A stretch of 64,000 nt of DNA from Favolaschia claudopus (taxonomy: Eukaryota > Basidiomycota > Agaricomycetes > Agaricales > Mycenaceae): contig JAWWNJ010000133.1 in assembly GCA_037176885.1 (NCBI GenBank), positions 558,001 through 622,000 of the forward strand. The letters run 5' to 3'. Numbering within the stretch: the stretch's first letter is position 1; every line of letters begins with the position of its first letter. The position numbers and the translations under genes are program-made. Positions 1 through 10,914 of this stretch are shown piece by piece. The notes beneath the pieces are model-generated. The model was not told the origin of the DNA and did not search any database. It was given only the letters and a program-made list of their open reading frames with translations.

Positions 1-46
1 TCGGTGGCTCATTGTTCTTTCCCTCTCTTGTCCTTTGACGGTGTAG

Positions 47-532
47 GGATACGAAGGGAAAGTCGACGGATGCTTCTTCGCCACCGACGTCCATCTCCCC
101 ATTCTTGTGCCTACCCCGTTCAATGTCGGGACCGACTTCGCTCACGCGACCATATACGATCTCTATGTGAACGCGTTTGTCGCGTATGCTGGGCTCCCTC
201 ATGCCGTCGACATGTCCCGTGGAATGCGTACCGTGGAAGGCTACCGTGGCCTCGTCCTCGACAACCCTTACACGATCTTCTTCACCCCCCAGAACGTCGA
301 TGAGCCTCTGAATATGAGCGTCGCCACCGACAAAGGCAGAACGGTCTGGCGCGGCAACATTCTTGTAGTCAAGCACGAAGCAGACACAGACAAGCCTTTG
401 AACATTACAGAGGACGAGGCCGCCAGAATCACGCTTATTGTTCGAAAGTCGGTTTCTTTCACTTGCTATCTTCGCTATCTCTGACTAAATCGCGCTCTTT
501 ACAGGCAGTTGGATCATGGGTGGTTAGTTTAA
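47..532 (+). CDS. 3' part of an unrecognised protein gene
   Basis: Two exons read as one frame: 47-447, entered through an acceptor ending at base 46 (gtgtag), and 505-532, after an intron at 448-504 (gtcggt..ttacag). Together they give 142 residues and a TAA stop; the 5' exons lie outside the window. Visible motifs include GRTVWRGNILVVKHE and a C-terminal LDHGWLV. The composition is globular and mixed, with no signal peptide or membrane segment in this part. I do not recognise the family. It does not align by eye with the paralogues downstream. Being a real gene is supported by the clean splice junctions and the long uninterrupted frame; the function is unknown. Confidence 0.6.
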
Positions 533-1825
533 ATGTTAGTGGAATAACGGGCTTGTATTTACTACTTGACAAATTGTGTTCTCGTTTCCAAGCTGTGGAC
601 GACAAGCTCGCCATTTTTTTTTTTTGTCGCTTTACTTTTCTCTCTTCTTTACTCTCTGCACTGAATCACAAGTCGTCACGTCGTCACAATTTGGACCCTG
701 CACCGGCGTCCTAGACTTATGTCGGTTACACTGCGTCGGTGTTAGCCGCCGGTCATACGTGCCTTGGCGCTGCCTGTGCGGTTCTCGGTGCGGCGCAGTG
801 TGGACATCAGTTTGATCTTTTCCATCAGTTTGAGGTCTGATATATATTCATTTCACAGCTTCAGACTTTGCCCGTCGACTGTGCAACAAGAACCTGATGT
901 AGTGCCGTTCGGCTGGGTCAAGCACATGCACGTACCTACATGGGGTTTTCCACGGTATGCTTGTCCTGTTTCGTGACCGTTCGCTTACCATATTTGGTTA
1001 GCTCTAGCTAGGGCGCTATTTTTTTGGGTTGGCTTGTGAATTTCGTTGGCGTCTTTCGTGTCGATGGGATGTGACATGTAAGCGATAATGCATGTAACCC
1101 TTTTCTCTGTTTTTACCCTCGTTTATTGCCAGCTGTCGACCTTCAGCGGTATCATCGTATCCTCTCGCTGGATTCGATGGCTCTATTTCCTCCCTTTTTG
1201 TGGTGGTACCTGCACTCTATAGCGCAGCGCCTAAGTGTGGGGTTTGGGCAGAATTCTGAGTTCTCGTCCATGTGTCTGAAATCAGTCACTCTCTACGGCG
1301 ACAAGTTGGGGCGGTCGGTAGCTTTAGCGAGCAGGCTCGGCGCGTGATTCTTCCCTTGCAGGGTCCAAATATTAGCCATGCGAGGACGGCGGAATTCGAT
1401 TGAATGTGTACTTGTCCTAAGGGGGCTGTCGGTGGAAACGAGGAGTCGGCTGTTGTGTTGCGGCCCGCATGTCTGACGCTTCGCGCCATCTTTCCGGTTG
1501 CGAACTAATTGGAGTGTGTCCTATCACATTGCGTGCGTGTAGGGTCGCGGTGCACCCGAACCTCGGTCGCCGATCTTTCGGGAGCCGGGACTTCGCGACT
1601 GTGACTCGCGTCTGATTCATTGCCCCGCGTCTTCGTTTTGATTGAGTTTCGCGTCGAATACATCGCTGCGCAGGTTGCCTTCTATGAGTCGGATACATCC
1701 GGGAAAAGAAATTGTATAATCTGATTCGTGCCCAGAATGCACAGTCTTGACATCTGGTTTGTCGACTTATGGCTTTCGGAATTTTTGTTTACGGTGTTTA
1801 TTCTTACTGGTACGATGCCGCGCCC
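533..1825. other. intergenic, no gene seen
   Basis: About 1.3 kb without a convincing frame. Short open frames on both strands lack splice-consistent continuation and resemble no protein I know. The poly-T run near 615-628 and scattered pyrimidine tracts are unremarkable. Confidence 0.5.
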
Positions 1826-1832
1826 TATAAAA
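1826..1832 (+). promoter_or_regulatory. TATA-like box of the first NTase-like gene
   Basis: TATAAAA at 1826-1832 lies 30 bases before the ATG at 1856. If it sets transcription at the usual distance, the 5' leader is almost absent. Similar spacing recurs before other genes of the island. Confidence 0.55.
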
Positions 1833-1855
1833 GGGGAAACAATAACTAATCAAGC

Positions 1856-3203
1856 ATGTCTTTCGCAGGCTTCAAACGCCGTCGCAACCGCAAAAAAACC
1901 AACAAATCTTCTGCCTCGACTCATTCTGTTATGTCATCGGTTTCCTCTAGCCTCTCGTCGCCTCCACCTTCTAAGCATTCGCGATCTGAGGATCTTGCCG
2001 TCCAGCAATCAGTCGTTCGGCATTCGACTTTCGCTGCCATGTTCCCCGCTCTTCTCACCCTGCTCAGCTGCTTCAACGTGATGGAGGCCATACTCGGTTT
2101 CGTCGATTTTCGGGATATGCTGGCATTTGGACAGTCGTAAGTCTGCCTTTCGAATATGATCAACGACGTAACCGTGTTTATGCCCACTCCCGTTCAGAAA
2201 TAAGGCTTTCCAGGAAATTAGTCGTCGTTTTTTTCGGACTCGTGTCGATCGTCAGATTTCGACTTTCTTGTCCAGCGCGCCCCTGAACAGCTCCGAGTTC
2301 AGTATTGCGCTTCAGCGGTTCTGGGACCTCATGGATCGATCGCATTCGGCCGTTCATGGTTCACTCCTCCTCTATCTGGAGCGCTGCGAGGAAGCAGTCA
2401 AGCCGTGGATCCCCGCCAACCTGAATATCGCGATCCCATGCGGCGCTCTCTTCCCGTGGATTCGATACCTACATAGTTTGAGCGCAGGCGATATGGGGTT
2501 CCGAGAGCTAGAAGTCGATGCGTGTCTGCAGGTGCATATCGCGTCCAGGTATCGGTTTGAGCTTGTTCCCGTGAGTACATTTCGTTCTGTGTTTTCCTGG
2601 TCTATGTCGACCTTTTCTTCTGTTAGGGGCGCCATATAATCCTCACTCAGACTCAAGGACCTAGCATCGCTGAAGCCATCGTCCTCTCGCCCCATACTGC
2701 TAACATCCAGTTCCTTACCAAAGACTTTTTGGTCATGTATTACCCGAGAAAGGCTTTTGACGGGAGTGCCATCGATAGTTGGTATTATCCGCCAATCCAG
2801 GCGAGTCAGGATCTAGAGCGTCGAGGAATTCGCAAATCTATAGACAACAGCAGCTGGCTTACCGGGTGTGGAGCCGCTTGTCCTATTCTTTGGAGACACT
2901 TCTCGCGTGATCGTGATTCGCTGGTCCTGCGCGTTGGATCCGACTCAGCTGTCCTTGACCCCGTTATCATGTCTTCGAAGATGAAATGGCGACTCGGTGA
3001 CACTTGCTATAACAGCGAATGCAAGAATTATGCAACTCATTACTATCCGTTCATGCCTGTGCGTTTTGTTGTTGTTCCTTGTCCTTGCTGAGTCAACGCT
3101 AACTCGGTGTTTGTAGCGAATTCGGCGTCGTGCTGCCTTCCACATAATGGTGAGTGTCGTCAGCTTATTATTTTGCCCTCTGACTCCTTTTTACTCTCAG
3201 TAA
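1856..3203 (+). CDS. F-box-like / degenerate nucleotidyltransferase-like protein (paralogue A)
   Basis: Exons 1856-2136, 2198-2570, 2627-3058 and 3117-3149, then a TAA at 3201-3203 directly after a last GTGAGT..CAG intron, give 373 residues. A Ser/Lys-rich N-terminus is followed by an F-box-like segment (ILGFVDFRDMLAFGQSNKAF, about residues 80-100). Then comes a region that aligns by eye with the core of the genes at 5400 and 7063. The NTase signature there, G-S followed by D-h-D-h, reads HGSLLL...NLNIAI, so both acidic positions are Asn and catalysis is unlikely. A late C-x4-C motif resembles the Cys pair near the end of the 7063 gene. Related proteins are numerous in Agaricomycetes and uncharacterised. 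Start chosen for the TATA box 30 bases upstream. Confidence 0.7.
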
Positions 3204-3523
3204 CCGGAACGGGTCTTGTTCTGAGGCGCTTGACACGTTGATGTCGGCGGTTACATTTATCGAGCGGAGGGTTTTTGTTTTTTGGTTTCCTTGTTCTTAC
3301 CCCGATGCTACTCTGTCTTTCTACGACTTTTTTCGGGCTCGAGTGTCATCCTTGAAGTATCTTAACTTGTGGTGCTGCATAATTGCATCCTTGATTTATG
3401 CCATGACCTGCTCTTATTGAACGTCCGTGAGGGCAATGGGTGTCACTGTTACAGCCGGCGAGCGAAGCCATGTCACATCAATCTTATACTTTAAAAGAGC
3501 ACGGCACAGCCTTTGACAGGAAA
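3204..3523. other. intergenic, no gene seen
   Basis: Between the end of paralogue A and the hairpin cluster. Only short frames are present and no splice-consistent extension was found. Confidence 0.5.
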
Positions 3524-3715
3524 CCACGTGCGCAGCACGTGGATTTACCCACGCCATCCGGCAAGGAATTCACTGCGGGGTTTGGGGCGGCAGCCCCGAC
3601 GAGCTGTGCGACCGCCGTAGGCACGCCGCGAGCGCAGCGAGCGGCTCCGTGCCGAAGGCAGGGAGCTAAAGCTCGTGATGTATTAAAAATAAATGACCTG
3701 TCACGTGATCGTGAC
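3524..3715. repeat. cluster of short GC-rich perfect hairpins
   Basis: Six palindromes sit within 192 bases. CCACGTGC/GCACGTGG has loop GCA (3524-3542). GGGGC/GCCCC has loop GGCA (3584-3597). GGCAC/GTGCC (3620-3653) encloses a further CCGC/GCGG pairing. TGCC/GGCA has loop GAA (3650-3660). GAGCT/AGCTC has loop AA (3663-3674). GTCACG/CGTGAC has loop TGAT (3700-3715). Loops are mostly 2-4 bases. The segment is GC-richer than its surroundings and contains no good ORF. It resembles the short palindromic elements of some organelle genomes, but it lies between two spliced nuclear-type genes. No function is assigned. Confidence 0.7.
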
Positions 3716-3947
3716 TGCTTTAGTTTTCGTTTCTCAACGAGCCACCATCCAAGAACTGGGATGATCTGTTTTGAAACTGTATTTTTGGCGATCATACCAT
3801 TCTTTGGGCTGCGGAACACGAACTTGCGCAACGAGTCACATTACCTCTCCCGAGTCATGATAACTGCGGGTATTGTTTTGGATTTTAAATACGGCTCATG
3901 AGAAGTTAAGAGCTCGTTGTCTCTTCGACCGTACACCACTGTAACTC

Positions 3948-5061
3948 ATGGTTATTGAAGGTATTGTGTGTCCGTCTTCTATTGTGCTGTGCTCATTCGC
4001 TAGTAGATCCCATATTGGCACCGAATCCCGGTCGCTTCTCATTATTTCCCATCACTTATCCCCAGGTATATCTTCTTATTTGTGTTCCCCGTCGTTAATG
4101 TGCACTCATGCATCTGGTCGTAGATATGGATGATGTATAAGAAAGCTGTTGCCTGTTTTTGGACCGCGGAAGAGTTAGATCTGTCGCACGATCTTGTTCA
4201 TTGGAAGTCGAGCCTGTCCGACAATGAGCGGCACTTTATCACCACTGTTCTGGCGTTTTTCGCGACGGCGGACGGTGTAGTGAACGAGAATCTGGTTCAG
4301 CGTTTCGCCGATGAGGTGCAAATCCCAGAAGCACGCTGTTTCTACGGATTCCAGATTATGATAGAGAATATCCACTCGGAGACGTACTCGCTGTTAATCG
4401 ACACCTATATCGACGACCCCGAGCAGAAAGACCGTCTGTTTCGGTCGATCGAAACAGTCCCGTGCGTGCGTCAGAAAGCCAGCTGGATGATCAAATGGAT
4501 GGACGAAGAAAGGCCCTTTGCAGAACGCCTTGTAGCCTTCGCCGCCGTGGAGGGCATATTTTTTTCGGCTTCTTTCGCGTCTATCTTTTGGCTCAAGAAG
4601 AGAGGGTTGATGCCAGGGCTCACTTTTTCGAACGAGCTTATTAGTCGGGACGAGGGCATGCACACCGATTTCGCGTGTCTATTATTTTCGTTGTTGCAGA
4701 CGAAACCAGCCTCCGCAAGTGTAGAGGCTATCGTTCGCGAAGCAGTGTCTGTAGAGACCGATTTCGTCCACGGTACCTCGAATTGACTTTTTCCCCGTCG
4801 ACTTTCACTAACAATACACGTGTAGAAGCGTTGCCCTTCCGACTCCTGGGGATAAATCCGGTCTCTATGATTCAATACGTGCAATATGTGGCAGACAGGC
4901 TTCTGGATAGTTTCGGCGTTGCGAAAGTGTTCAATAGCGAAAATCCGTTTGACTTCATGGAATTGATCTCTTTGGAGGGGAAAACCAATTTCTTTGAAAA
5001 GCGGGTGTCGGAATACAGCAAAGCGCACATGCTCGGACGCGAGAACCGAGGGGACGTGTGA
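3948..5061 (+). CDS. ribonucleotide reductase small subunit (R2), short paralogue
   Basis: Class I R2 supplies the tyrosyl radical that lets ribonucleotide reductase make dNTPs. Exons 3948-3960, 4004-4065, 4124-4772 and 4826-5061 give 319 residues. All diiron ligands are present by position: D75, E106, H109, E168, E202 and H205. The radical tyrosine Y113 ([12 protein letters not shown]) and the FWTAEE tryptophan W38 are also there. Family proteins are usually about 390-415 residues. This one begins directly at the [14 protein letters not shown] region and ends at [13 protein letters not shown], without the usual C-terminal tail ending in an acidic-Phe motif that docks on the large subunit. 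An alternative last intron (GTGAGT at 5058) would only change the end to VI-stop at 5108. It lies between two NTase-like paralogues. It may be a diverged, regulatory or decaying copy; the main RNR2 is presumably elsewhere. Confidence 0.9.
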
Positions 5062-5399
5062 GTCCGCTCCTCTCACTTACGAACAGAACGCCAATTGACA
5101 GCATCTGATAGAGTTTTGGATGCCGACTTCTGACTGCGTAACTAGGGTCCTGCTGTAAGCGATTTAGTCGAGATCTCCATTAGAATCATAAGCGTTTCGG
5201 GTCTTGTACTAAACGAGAGCATCCGGTCAATTGAGACGCGGTCGAGCTTCCGGGCGCAGTAGAATTCGCACATATTCCACATTTTCTCTTGTCATAGTCT
5301 GTCTGTGTCACGCGTAGCCGATAGATTGAATCTGCGATCGGTTCCCATAAATAATTTCTGCCTCTGCTACGACGGTATACACTTTTGAGGCGTCAGAAT
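5062..5399. other. intergenic with weak TATA-like box
   Basis: No gene seen. CATAAATAA near 5346 lies about 50 bases before the next ATG and may serve as its TATA element. Confidence 0.4.
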
Positions 5400-6529
5400 A
5401 TGAGCAGCCAACCTCGCGCTGTGGAACCACTCGTCTTTATTGCTCGTCAGTTCTTATGCACCGCCCTCTCCTCTGATATTTCTGACCACTGGCTACCGAC
5501 TTGGAGCAGCTGTCCACGAACGTATGTAGCTTCCTATAGACCTTGCTCATTTATTATGGTGCTGATTACAGTTCACAGCTGGCGATATTCAATTGGTGGC
5601 GGACGTGAACTCGACCGTTAGTCCACAGGCAGCTATAAGCCTTTTTCTGTATCTCGAAAGCGTCGGTTTCTGTGTCCCTGTCGACGAAGCGTTGTCGCGC
5701 ATCAACAGTATGCAAATGTTCGACGCTGCGTTACGTAGTACCGGGTTGGCCGCCAGCAACGTGCATAATTTCGTGGGCATACATGTCGACGAACCTGTCA
5801 TTCGCAGAGGTGCGTTCTTCGTCTTCTTTTTTGAACTTCGTCAGTTCGCTGATTATACTGTTATCAGCAGCCAAGTTGGTGGTTAAAGACGCTCTGGAAA
5901 ACTATCGTGCGTGTTGGCTAGTACAGCCGGCGAATGCTCACTGTTCTGTAGGAAAGCGTGCCTTTAACGGCCCTGTTACCAACCGTAATTTGATGGCGGA
6001 ATTCATCTGCAGCTTGCTCCTTAAAGGGGAGAAAGATCGCACTTTGGAGGACGACGTTATTCTTCCTTTGCTCCTCCAGTACAGCGTCAGCCGACTCCTC
6101 GAGCCTTTCGGACTCTATCTCGGGGATCTGGTACTGCTTCACTCCACGACCGGTACTGTCCTGTGCGGCGAGTTCGTTGAAGCCTTGCTGGATTATCGTA
6201 TTCAGCCCCGCTGTCTCGACCTTTTTTGCGGTTATGGCGCCGAAAGCAGGGTCAGGTCGTACCTCATGAACGTCGGCAAATTTAAATTGCGGGGAGTCAA
6301 GACGGAAGGCAACATGGCGGGCGTAACTTTGAGCGTAGGGCTCGAGAATGCGAGCGGTATGAGGATACGCCTCTTTCAAGTCGCCATGTTTTCGCCAATG
6401 CAAGCCGTTTACCCGAACCCTGCAGTGGCTGGAATGAGTGAGTAATTGGTTCATGCTGACTTGTGCGAATCGCGGAACTAATTTGCGTCTCATGTAGGTG
6501 TTATCATCAGGCGTCCCAACAACTACTAG
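5400..6529 (+). CDS. nucleotidyltransferase-like protein (paralogue B)
   Basis: Proposed exons 5400-5525, 5572-5809, 5871-6437 and 6498-6529 give 320 residues in one frame. The first donor (gtagct) is we­ak but keeps the frame, so the N-terminus is the least certain part. The body aligns by eye with the gene at 7063: INSMQMFDAALRSTGL matches MNAYQLFTTALRSRMS, and GEFVEALLDYRIQPRCLDLF matches GSFIAALIHRHFRPNDLDFF. In the NTase signature only the second acidic residue survives (CLDLF), so activity is doubtful. It is shorter at the C-terminus than paralogue C, lacking the Cys-containing tail. Same strand as A and C, with the R2 gene in between, which suggests local duplication. Function unknown. 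Confidence 0.65.
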
Positions 6530-7017
6530 TCGTTTCGGATGTTCCACTGTATGCTAGGGTGCTTCACCAACGTAGCTTGCCAACGACAATTTTTGTTCCT
6601 TTCGCGGTAGTTTTATGAGTCTATCATATCACGAGGTCGTGTTTGCGGTATCTGCCATATTGCTGCCGGAGTGATGACTGCGTAATCAAGCGAATGACCT
6701 TTACGTAACCACAGCCTTCTCTCTTTTTACCACCACGACTGTTGCGGCGTTGTTCTCCATTTTGGCGCCCACTTAAGATCGAGATGTGATCTGCCGTCCG
6801 CCTTTGTGGTCCTCTATCTGAGACACGCGTGCTCTGATGACGTAGACGGTTAGAAGATCTCTATGTTCCTGGATTTGATGGAGAGCCAGTCTTCGGTTTT
6901 TCGCCGTTCCGTGAGCAAAGACTAGTGTCGGGCTGTGTGCTGAGTTGAGCGGCAGAAGCGTCTGCGTCGAGCACACTCTGAAACGCTGATTGGACGATCA
7001 TCATTGTCCACAATAAA
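6530..7017. other. intergenic, no gene seen
   Basis: About 490 bases without a supported frame; an antisense open frame near 6773-6976 has no continuation. Confidence 0.45.
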
Positions 7018-7025
7018 TATAAAAA
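7018..7025 (+). promoter_or_regulatory. TATA-like box of paralogue C
   Basis: TATAAAAA at 7018-7025 lies 45 bases before the chosen ATG at 7063. Confidence 0.45.
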
Positions 7026-7062
7026 TATACTTCCGAGTCAGTGCGTTACTCTCTTCGCGTCC

Positions 7063-8531
7063 ATGCCCTATATCGCGCGCCCCGCTCTTTCCTGTCAGTA
7101 TCTGGACAGCTGGCTTTCGCGATAACTCTAACTTACGCTCGCCGCCTAGTTGATGTTCTCGCTAGACAGGATACGATTAAGCGTGTATTGTGGTGTGACT
7201 TGGCGGAGCGTTATCTGCACGAGATGAACGCATATCAGTTGTTCACAACGGCTTTACGCAGTCGTATGAGCGCGATGAACGTTGCTAAATTCATGGCTAT
7301 AAAGGTTGACAACGCCTTGGCTGATAAACGTACGTTTGCGTCGCAGTGCTGTCCTCCTGTTAACACGTTGCTGCAGTTCCAGAGCTCGAGGCAAGGGTCG
7401 CAGCGCACAGTGGGTCCTCGTTCTCTGCCATATCGAGATTTGTGCCGCTGAGCGGTCATGTGGGGGGCAGGTCTCAATACTAATCGGCAGCACGACCACC
7501 AGAGCTTTGTTGCCCTGTTCAGACGACTTATACAGTCCGCCGCACGCGATTTGAAGCCAGAAGACGTCCGTTTGCGGTCTGACCTCTTGGAGTATATGAC
7601 AGCACATCTTCTCTCACAATTCGAATTGCGTTACGGAGACGTGAAGCTCATGCAAGCGGCAACCGGCGCTTTAATTTCGGGCTCTTTCATTGCGGCTTTG
7701 ATTCACCGACATTTTCGACCTAATGATCTCGACTTTTTCTGCGGAAATGACAGGACAGACGACATCGTCAAATATTTCCAGAATCAGGTGGATATCGAGT
7801 ATGTTGTAGAGACGGGCGGCGATGAAGGGTACCAGAACGTGCGTGGCGTGCGGCGGGTAACCACACTCACCAGCCCCCGCGGTAGCGTGCTCAATATCGT
7901 GGAGGCCTATTCCGAGTCGCCCCAGGAGATCATACTCAATTTCCATTCCGCTCTCCCCCAGGGAGCGATCAGCTGGGATGCGTTTGCTCACTACGAAGTT
8001 CATCGTGCTAAGAATGGCTTGGCTCTGGTTACTCCTCGCTCCTTGCCCGTCAATGCAGATGACCTCGATAGCCAGATCGAGGCTTGGAACATTCTGCACA
8101 AGTATATGCGCCGCGGAGTCACTTTCATTTTCGAATACAACGTGCCGCACGAATGTGGCAAGCACATAGACTGTCCCGCTACCGTCCGCACCACGGATGA
8201 CGACGGCTGTTTACGCTTCAGTCTCCCATCGATCAGCATACCGGATTTTGCGCCATCGCCGGCTCAGGTTTTTACTTGGTCGCTGGGTCCTGTGGGCATG
8301 TGCTCCACTGGAACTGTGAACGGACTCAAATTGGAGCACACGAGGACTTTTCGTAATTTGCGTATTTTACAAGCATGCCATACGCTGACTCTTATAACAG
8401 AGCATCTCGTCTTTCGAAAGGTAGTTGGCGCGCTCATACAACTTCACGACGTTCCAGACGAGCCAGTTCAAATTTATCCTTGGACCGAGAGCTGGAGTGC
8501 CGATGGAGTGAACGATTCTGAGTCTGAGTAG
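7063..8531 (+). CDS. nucleotidyltransferase-like protein with intact acidic motif (paralogue C)
   Basis: Exons 7063-7093, 7150-7329, 7377-7409 and 7471-8531 give 434 residues. The third intron (gtgggt..ggggcag, 61 bases) is needed to avoid a stop at 7449 in the downstream frame; without it one would have to assume a frameshift. The core carries ISGSFIAALIHRHFRPNDLD followed by FFCG, matching the NTase pattern G-S then D-h-D-h at about residues 150-170. Further on are NIVEAY, ILNFHSALPQ and a Cys-rich tail (HECGKHIDCPATVRTTDDDG). Similar proteins, often annotated only as hypothetical, are greatly expanded in Agaricomycetes; that is from memory. It is the most complete of the three paralogues in the window. 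Substrate and role are unknown. Confidence 0.7.
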
Positions 8532-8860
8532 CGTGTATTGTTCTGACTCAAAGTAGCGTGTATTACACCTAATGTATTACCGACTCGGGTTGCGTTTCCC
8601 AGCTCCGCGTGACAGCCACGCGCCGCCAGGTCTCACCTTCTTTGTTTGCCGACTCCGCAATTTTCCGCAGGTCCGGTGCGAAAGATTGTGACTCGGGTAG
8701 GTGTGCCCTGTGACTGATTCAGATGGTATCTGAAACTTCTCTAGAGCGATCTGCGTATTGGGGCGGAAATGCGTGTTGCGCTCCGATCGCAGCACCCGCG
8801 ACATCCCGCCAATACGGAATTCTATTCACGGTTGCTTGCAGGTAGTTCGTTTCACCTATT
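8532..8860. other. intergenic, no gene seen
   Basis: Starts with a short direct repeat of GTAGCGTGTATT just after the paralogue C stop. No coding signal. Confidence 0.4.
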
Positions 8861-9727
8861 ATGACTTTTGCCAGCACTCGACTATTGGGACCTCGGAACG
8901 AAATGCGACCGGTTCTCGCCACGGACGTCGCCCGTGAACATTTTTTCCTCACTCGCGATAAGGGGATGTTGGACGTCGAGGGATACATGCATCGATATAG
9001 CTACAAGTGGGAGGGTCGCGACTTGGGCGCCACTCTCGGGGCCGCTTTCCGCGTGAGGTTGGCCAAGTATCGCACGAGCATAATCGCCAGAGTCGTCGAA
9101 TGCGAGTACGAGTTTCTGCTGAACCCGTTGGGCATGGAGGTGGGATTCCATTCTTCGTTTGGCGACATGCTCATATCCTGCCTGCAAGGGATGTCCTCGA
9201 GAGAGTTCTCGGCTCACGTTGGGTTGTCCTCCAGGCGTTGATCTGTCGACGGGCGAATTTTATGACCGCCAGATTCAGACCTTAAACGAAGTCGTCTCCG
9301 CCGATGTCCAGGATAAAGCGAGTATCTGACTTTGATTCGTTCCCCGCCCCTTTTCTCTATGTGCTTATCGGTCTACAGCCAGGGGTCGTGGATAGAAATT
9401 GGACGAAGCAGGAAAAAGATGGGGCGATGTTAATCGAGGTTTGTCCTGCTGTCGTCAGTCCTTCCCGTGGACTGAAATTGGTGGTCTTCGAGGTTGTTGT
9501 CGGTGTGCCGCCTGACCGCTTGTGTGCAGAATTACCTGTAGGTAGAGACGTGGAGATTACGCTCAATCTTTCCAAGGACGAATATCTACATGCTGACGGG
9601 ATACTGCATAAGGTCCGTGTCCAAGGAAATTCGTGCTCGTCGCGACCTGACGAATCGTTCACAGAAATTTGTATTATGGCTCAGGGATTACAGACAACTA
9701 CACGACTCCGAATTGGGACGATCTTGA
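8861..9727 (+). CDS. tandem small-protein family, copy D1
   Basis: Five exons, 8861-9139, 9189-9305, 9379-9438, 9493-9612 and 9665-9727, all join in phase 0 and give 212 residues. Motifs shared with D2-D4 are TRDKGMLDVEGYMHRYSYKW in exon 1, CPPGVDLSTGEFYDRQIQTL in exon 2, NWTKQEKDGAMLIEV in exon 3, VGRDVEITLNLSKDE..ADG in exon 4, and KFVLWLRDYRQLHDSELGRS in exon 5. The VG-D-V-x-h-x-h-x-L-x-KDE pattern in exon 4 is beta-strand-like, and an OB-type fold is conceivable but not shown. No signal peptide or membrane segment. Exons 4 and 5 and intron 1 have exactly the same lengths as in D2. I do not recognise the family. Confidence 0.7.
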
Positions 9728-9797
9728 GATCTCAGTTACACAATCACCGAGATCAATGATCGATTTACTTAGCCTGAGCTTTTCCTGTCCGTGTACA

Positions 9798-9805
9798 TAT
9801 ATAAA
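9798..9805 (+). promoter_or_regulatory. TATA-like box of D2
   Basis: TATATAAA at 9798-9805 lies about 37 bases before the D2 ATG and only 70 bases after the D1 stop. Confidence 0.5.
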
Positions 9806-9836
9806 GTGTGGTTACCTTCGACTGGACGTGGTCTTC

Positions 9837-10765
9837 ATGTCCGATACCTCCATAGCTGGCAGACTTTTGTACGCCGAGCGCAGCTTGACCCACCCGCTGC
9901 TCGGTACCGACGTCTTGAATCAGCATTACGCCTCCACGCGCGATACCAGCCTCATCGACATCAGCGGCTGCTGTTCGCGTTACACCTACAAATCTTTGAT
10001 TCCTCAAGTTCCCTCTGCTGGTGTTCCTGTATTCGTAGAGCGCTCTCGCAGGGATTACGCGAAGTACCGATCCTTGCTCATCGTAGAGGTGCACGAGGTC
10101 AGTGTGGTATACAACGATAATCCGCTCGGGAAAGAGGTGCCGTCGTTTCTGTTGCTGCTTATCACGTTATCTGACCATCCAAAAGCGTAGCGGGCGGCGG
10201 TGCACTCGCATCACCACTAGGTGTCCTAGCGGGGCCGACGAAGATACTGTCAAGTTATTCCATTTACAAGCGGCCAAGTTACAGACGATCATCGACGAAG
10301 ACTTGAGGGAGACGGTAAGAAATACGAGTTCCGCCGACTGCCTTCGGTAACCTGCGTTTTTGTAGCCAGGAGAGGTGACCACTAGTTGGTTGAAGAAGAC
10401 TGCTAACGGCTCCCCGCTTATCGACGTGATGGTGCGTCAACTTGGCTTCCCTTTCATTCGGCTTTCGTCTTCTTTTTCCCCCTTTTTACTTTCGATCTTA
10501 TTTCTTGAGACTCCGTCCTAAAATACCTTTACAGATTATGGGTACTCCTCGAGACTTGGCTATGCGAATGAATTTGGTGCCCGGAACCGACTTGGAATTG
10601 ACGGTGTCGTTGTGTAAGGATGAGCGCTTGGATGCAGATGGGGCACGTTTCAAGGTCGGTTTCCGCCGACCATAATGCTTTTCGGTGCTCAACCAGCCAC
10701 AGGAGTTCTCTGCGTGGATCCGATGGTGGCGACCGATCTCTGCTGCGGAAATCGGGAGACTGTGA
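9837..10765 (+). CDS. tandem small-protein family, copy D2
   Basis: Exons 9837-10136, 10186-10314, 10366-10431, 10535-10654 and 10703-10765 join in phase 0 and give 225 residues. It aligns exon by exon with D1: TRDTSLIDISGCCSRYTYKS in exon 1, CPSGADEDTVKLFHLQAAKL in exon 2, WLKKTANGSPLIDV in exon 3, VPGTDLELTVSLCKDE..ADG in exon 4, EFSAWIRWWRPISAAEIGRL in exon 5. Intron 1 is 49 bases in both copies, exon 4 is 120 and exon 5 is 63 bases in both. The acceptor of intron 1 is an AAG; an alternative TAG five bases later would break the frame. Identity to D1 is modest outside motifs, so the duplication is old or divergence is fast. Function unknown. Confidence 0.7.
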
Positions 10766-10914
10766 GGCTGTGGTCGCGCGCCTCTAAAGTACATTGTTAA
10801 TTAAGTCGAATCATTTATTTACGAGAGTCATTGACTTGAGCGCGATCAGCGGTCGTTTTGATGCGACGCAGATCTGAAGCTGTGCCGTAACGAGACTTGT
10901 CAGCTACCACGACA

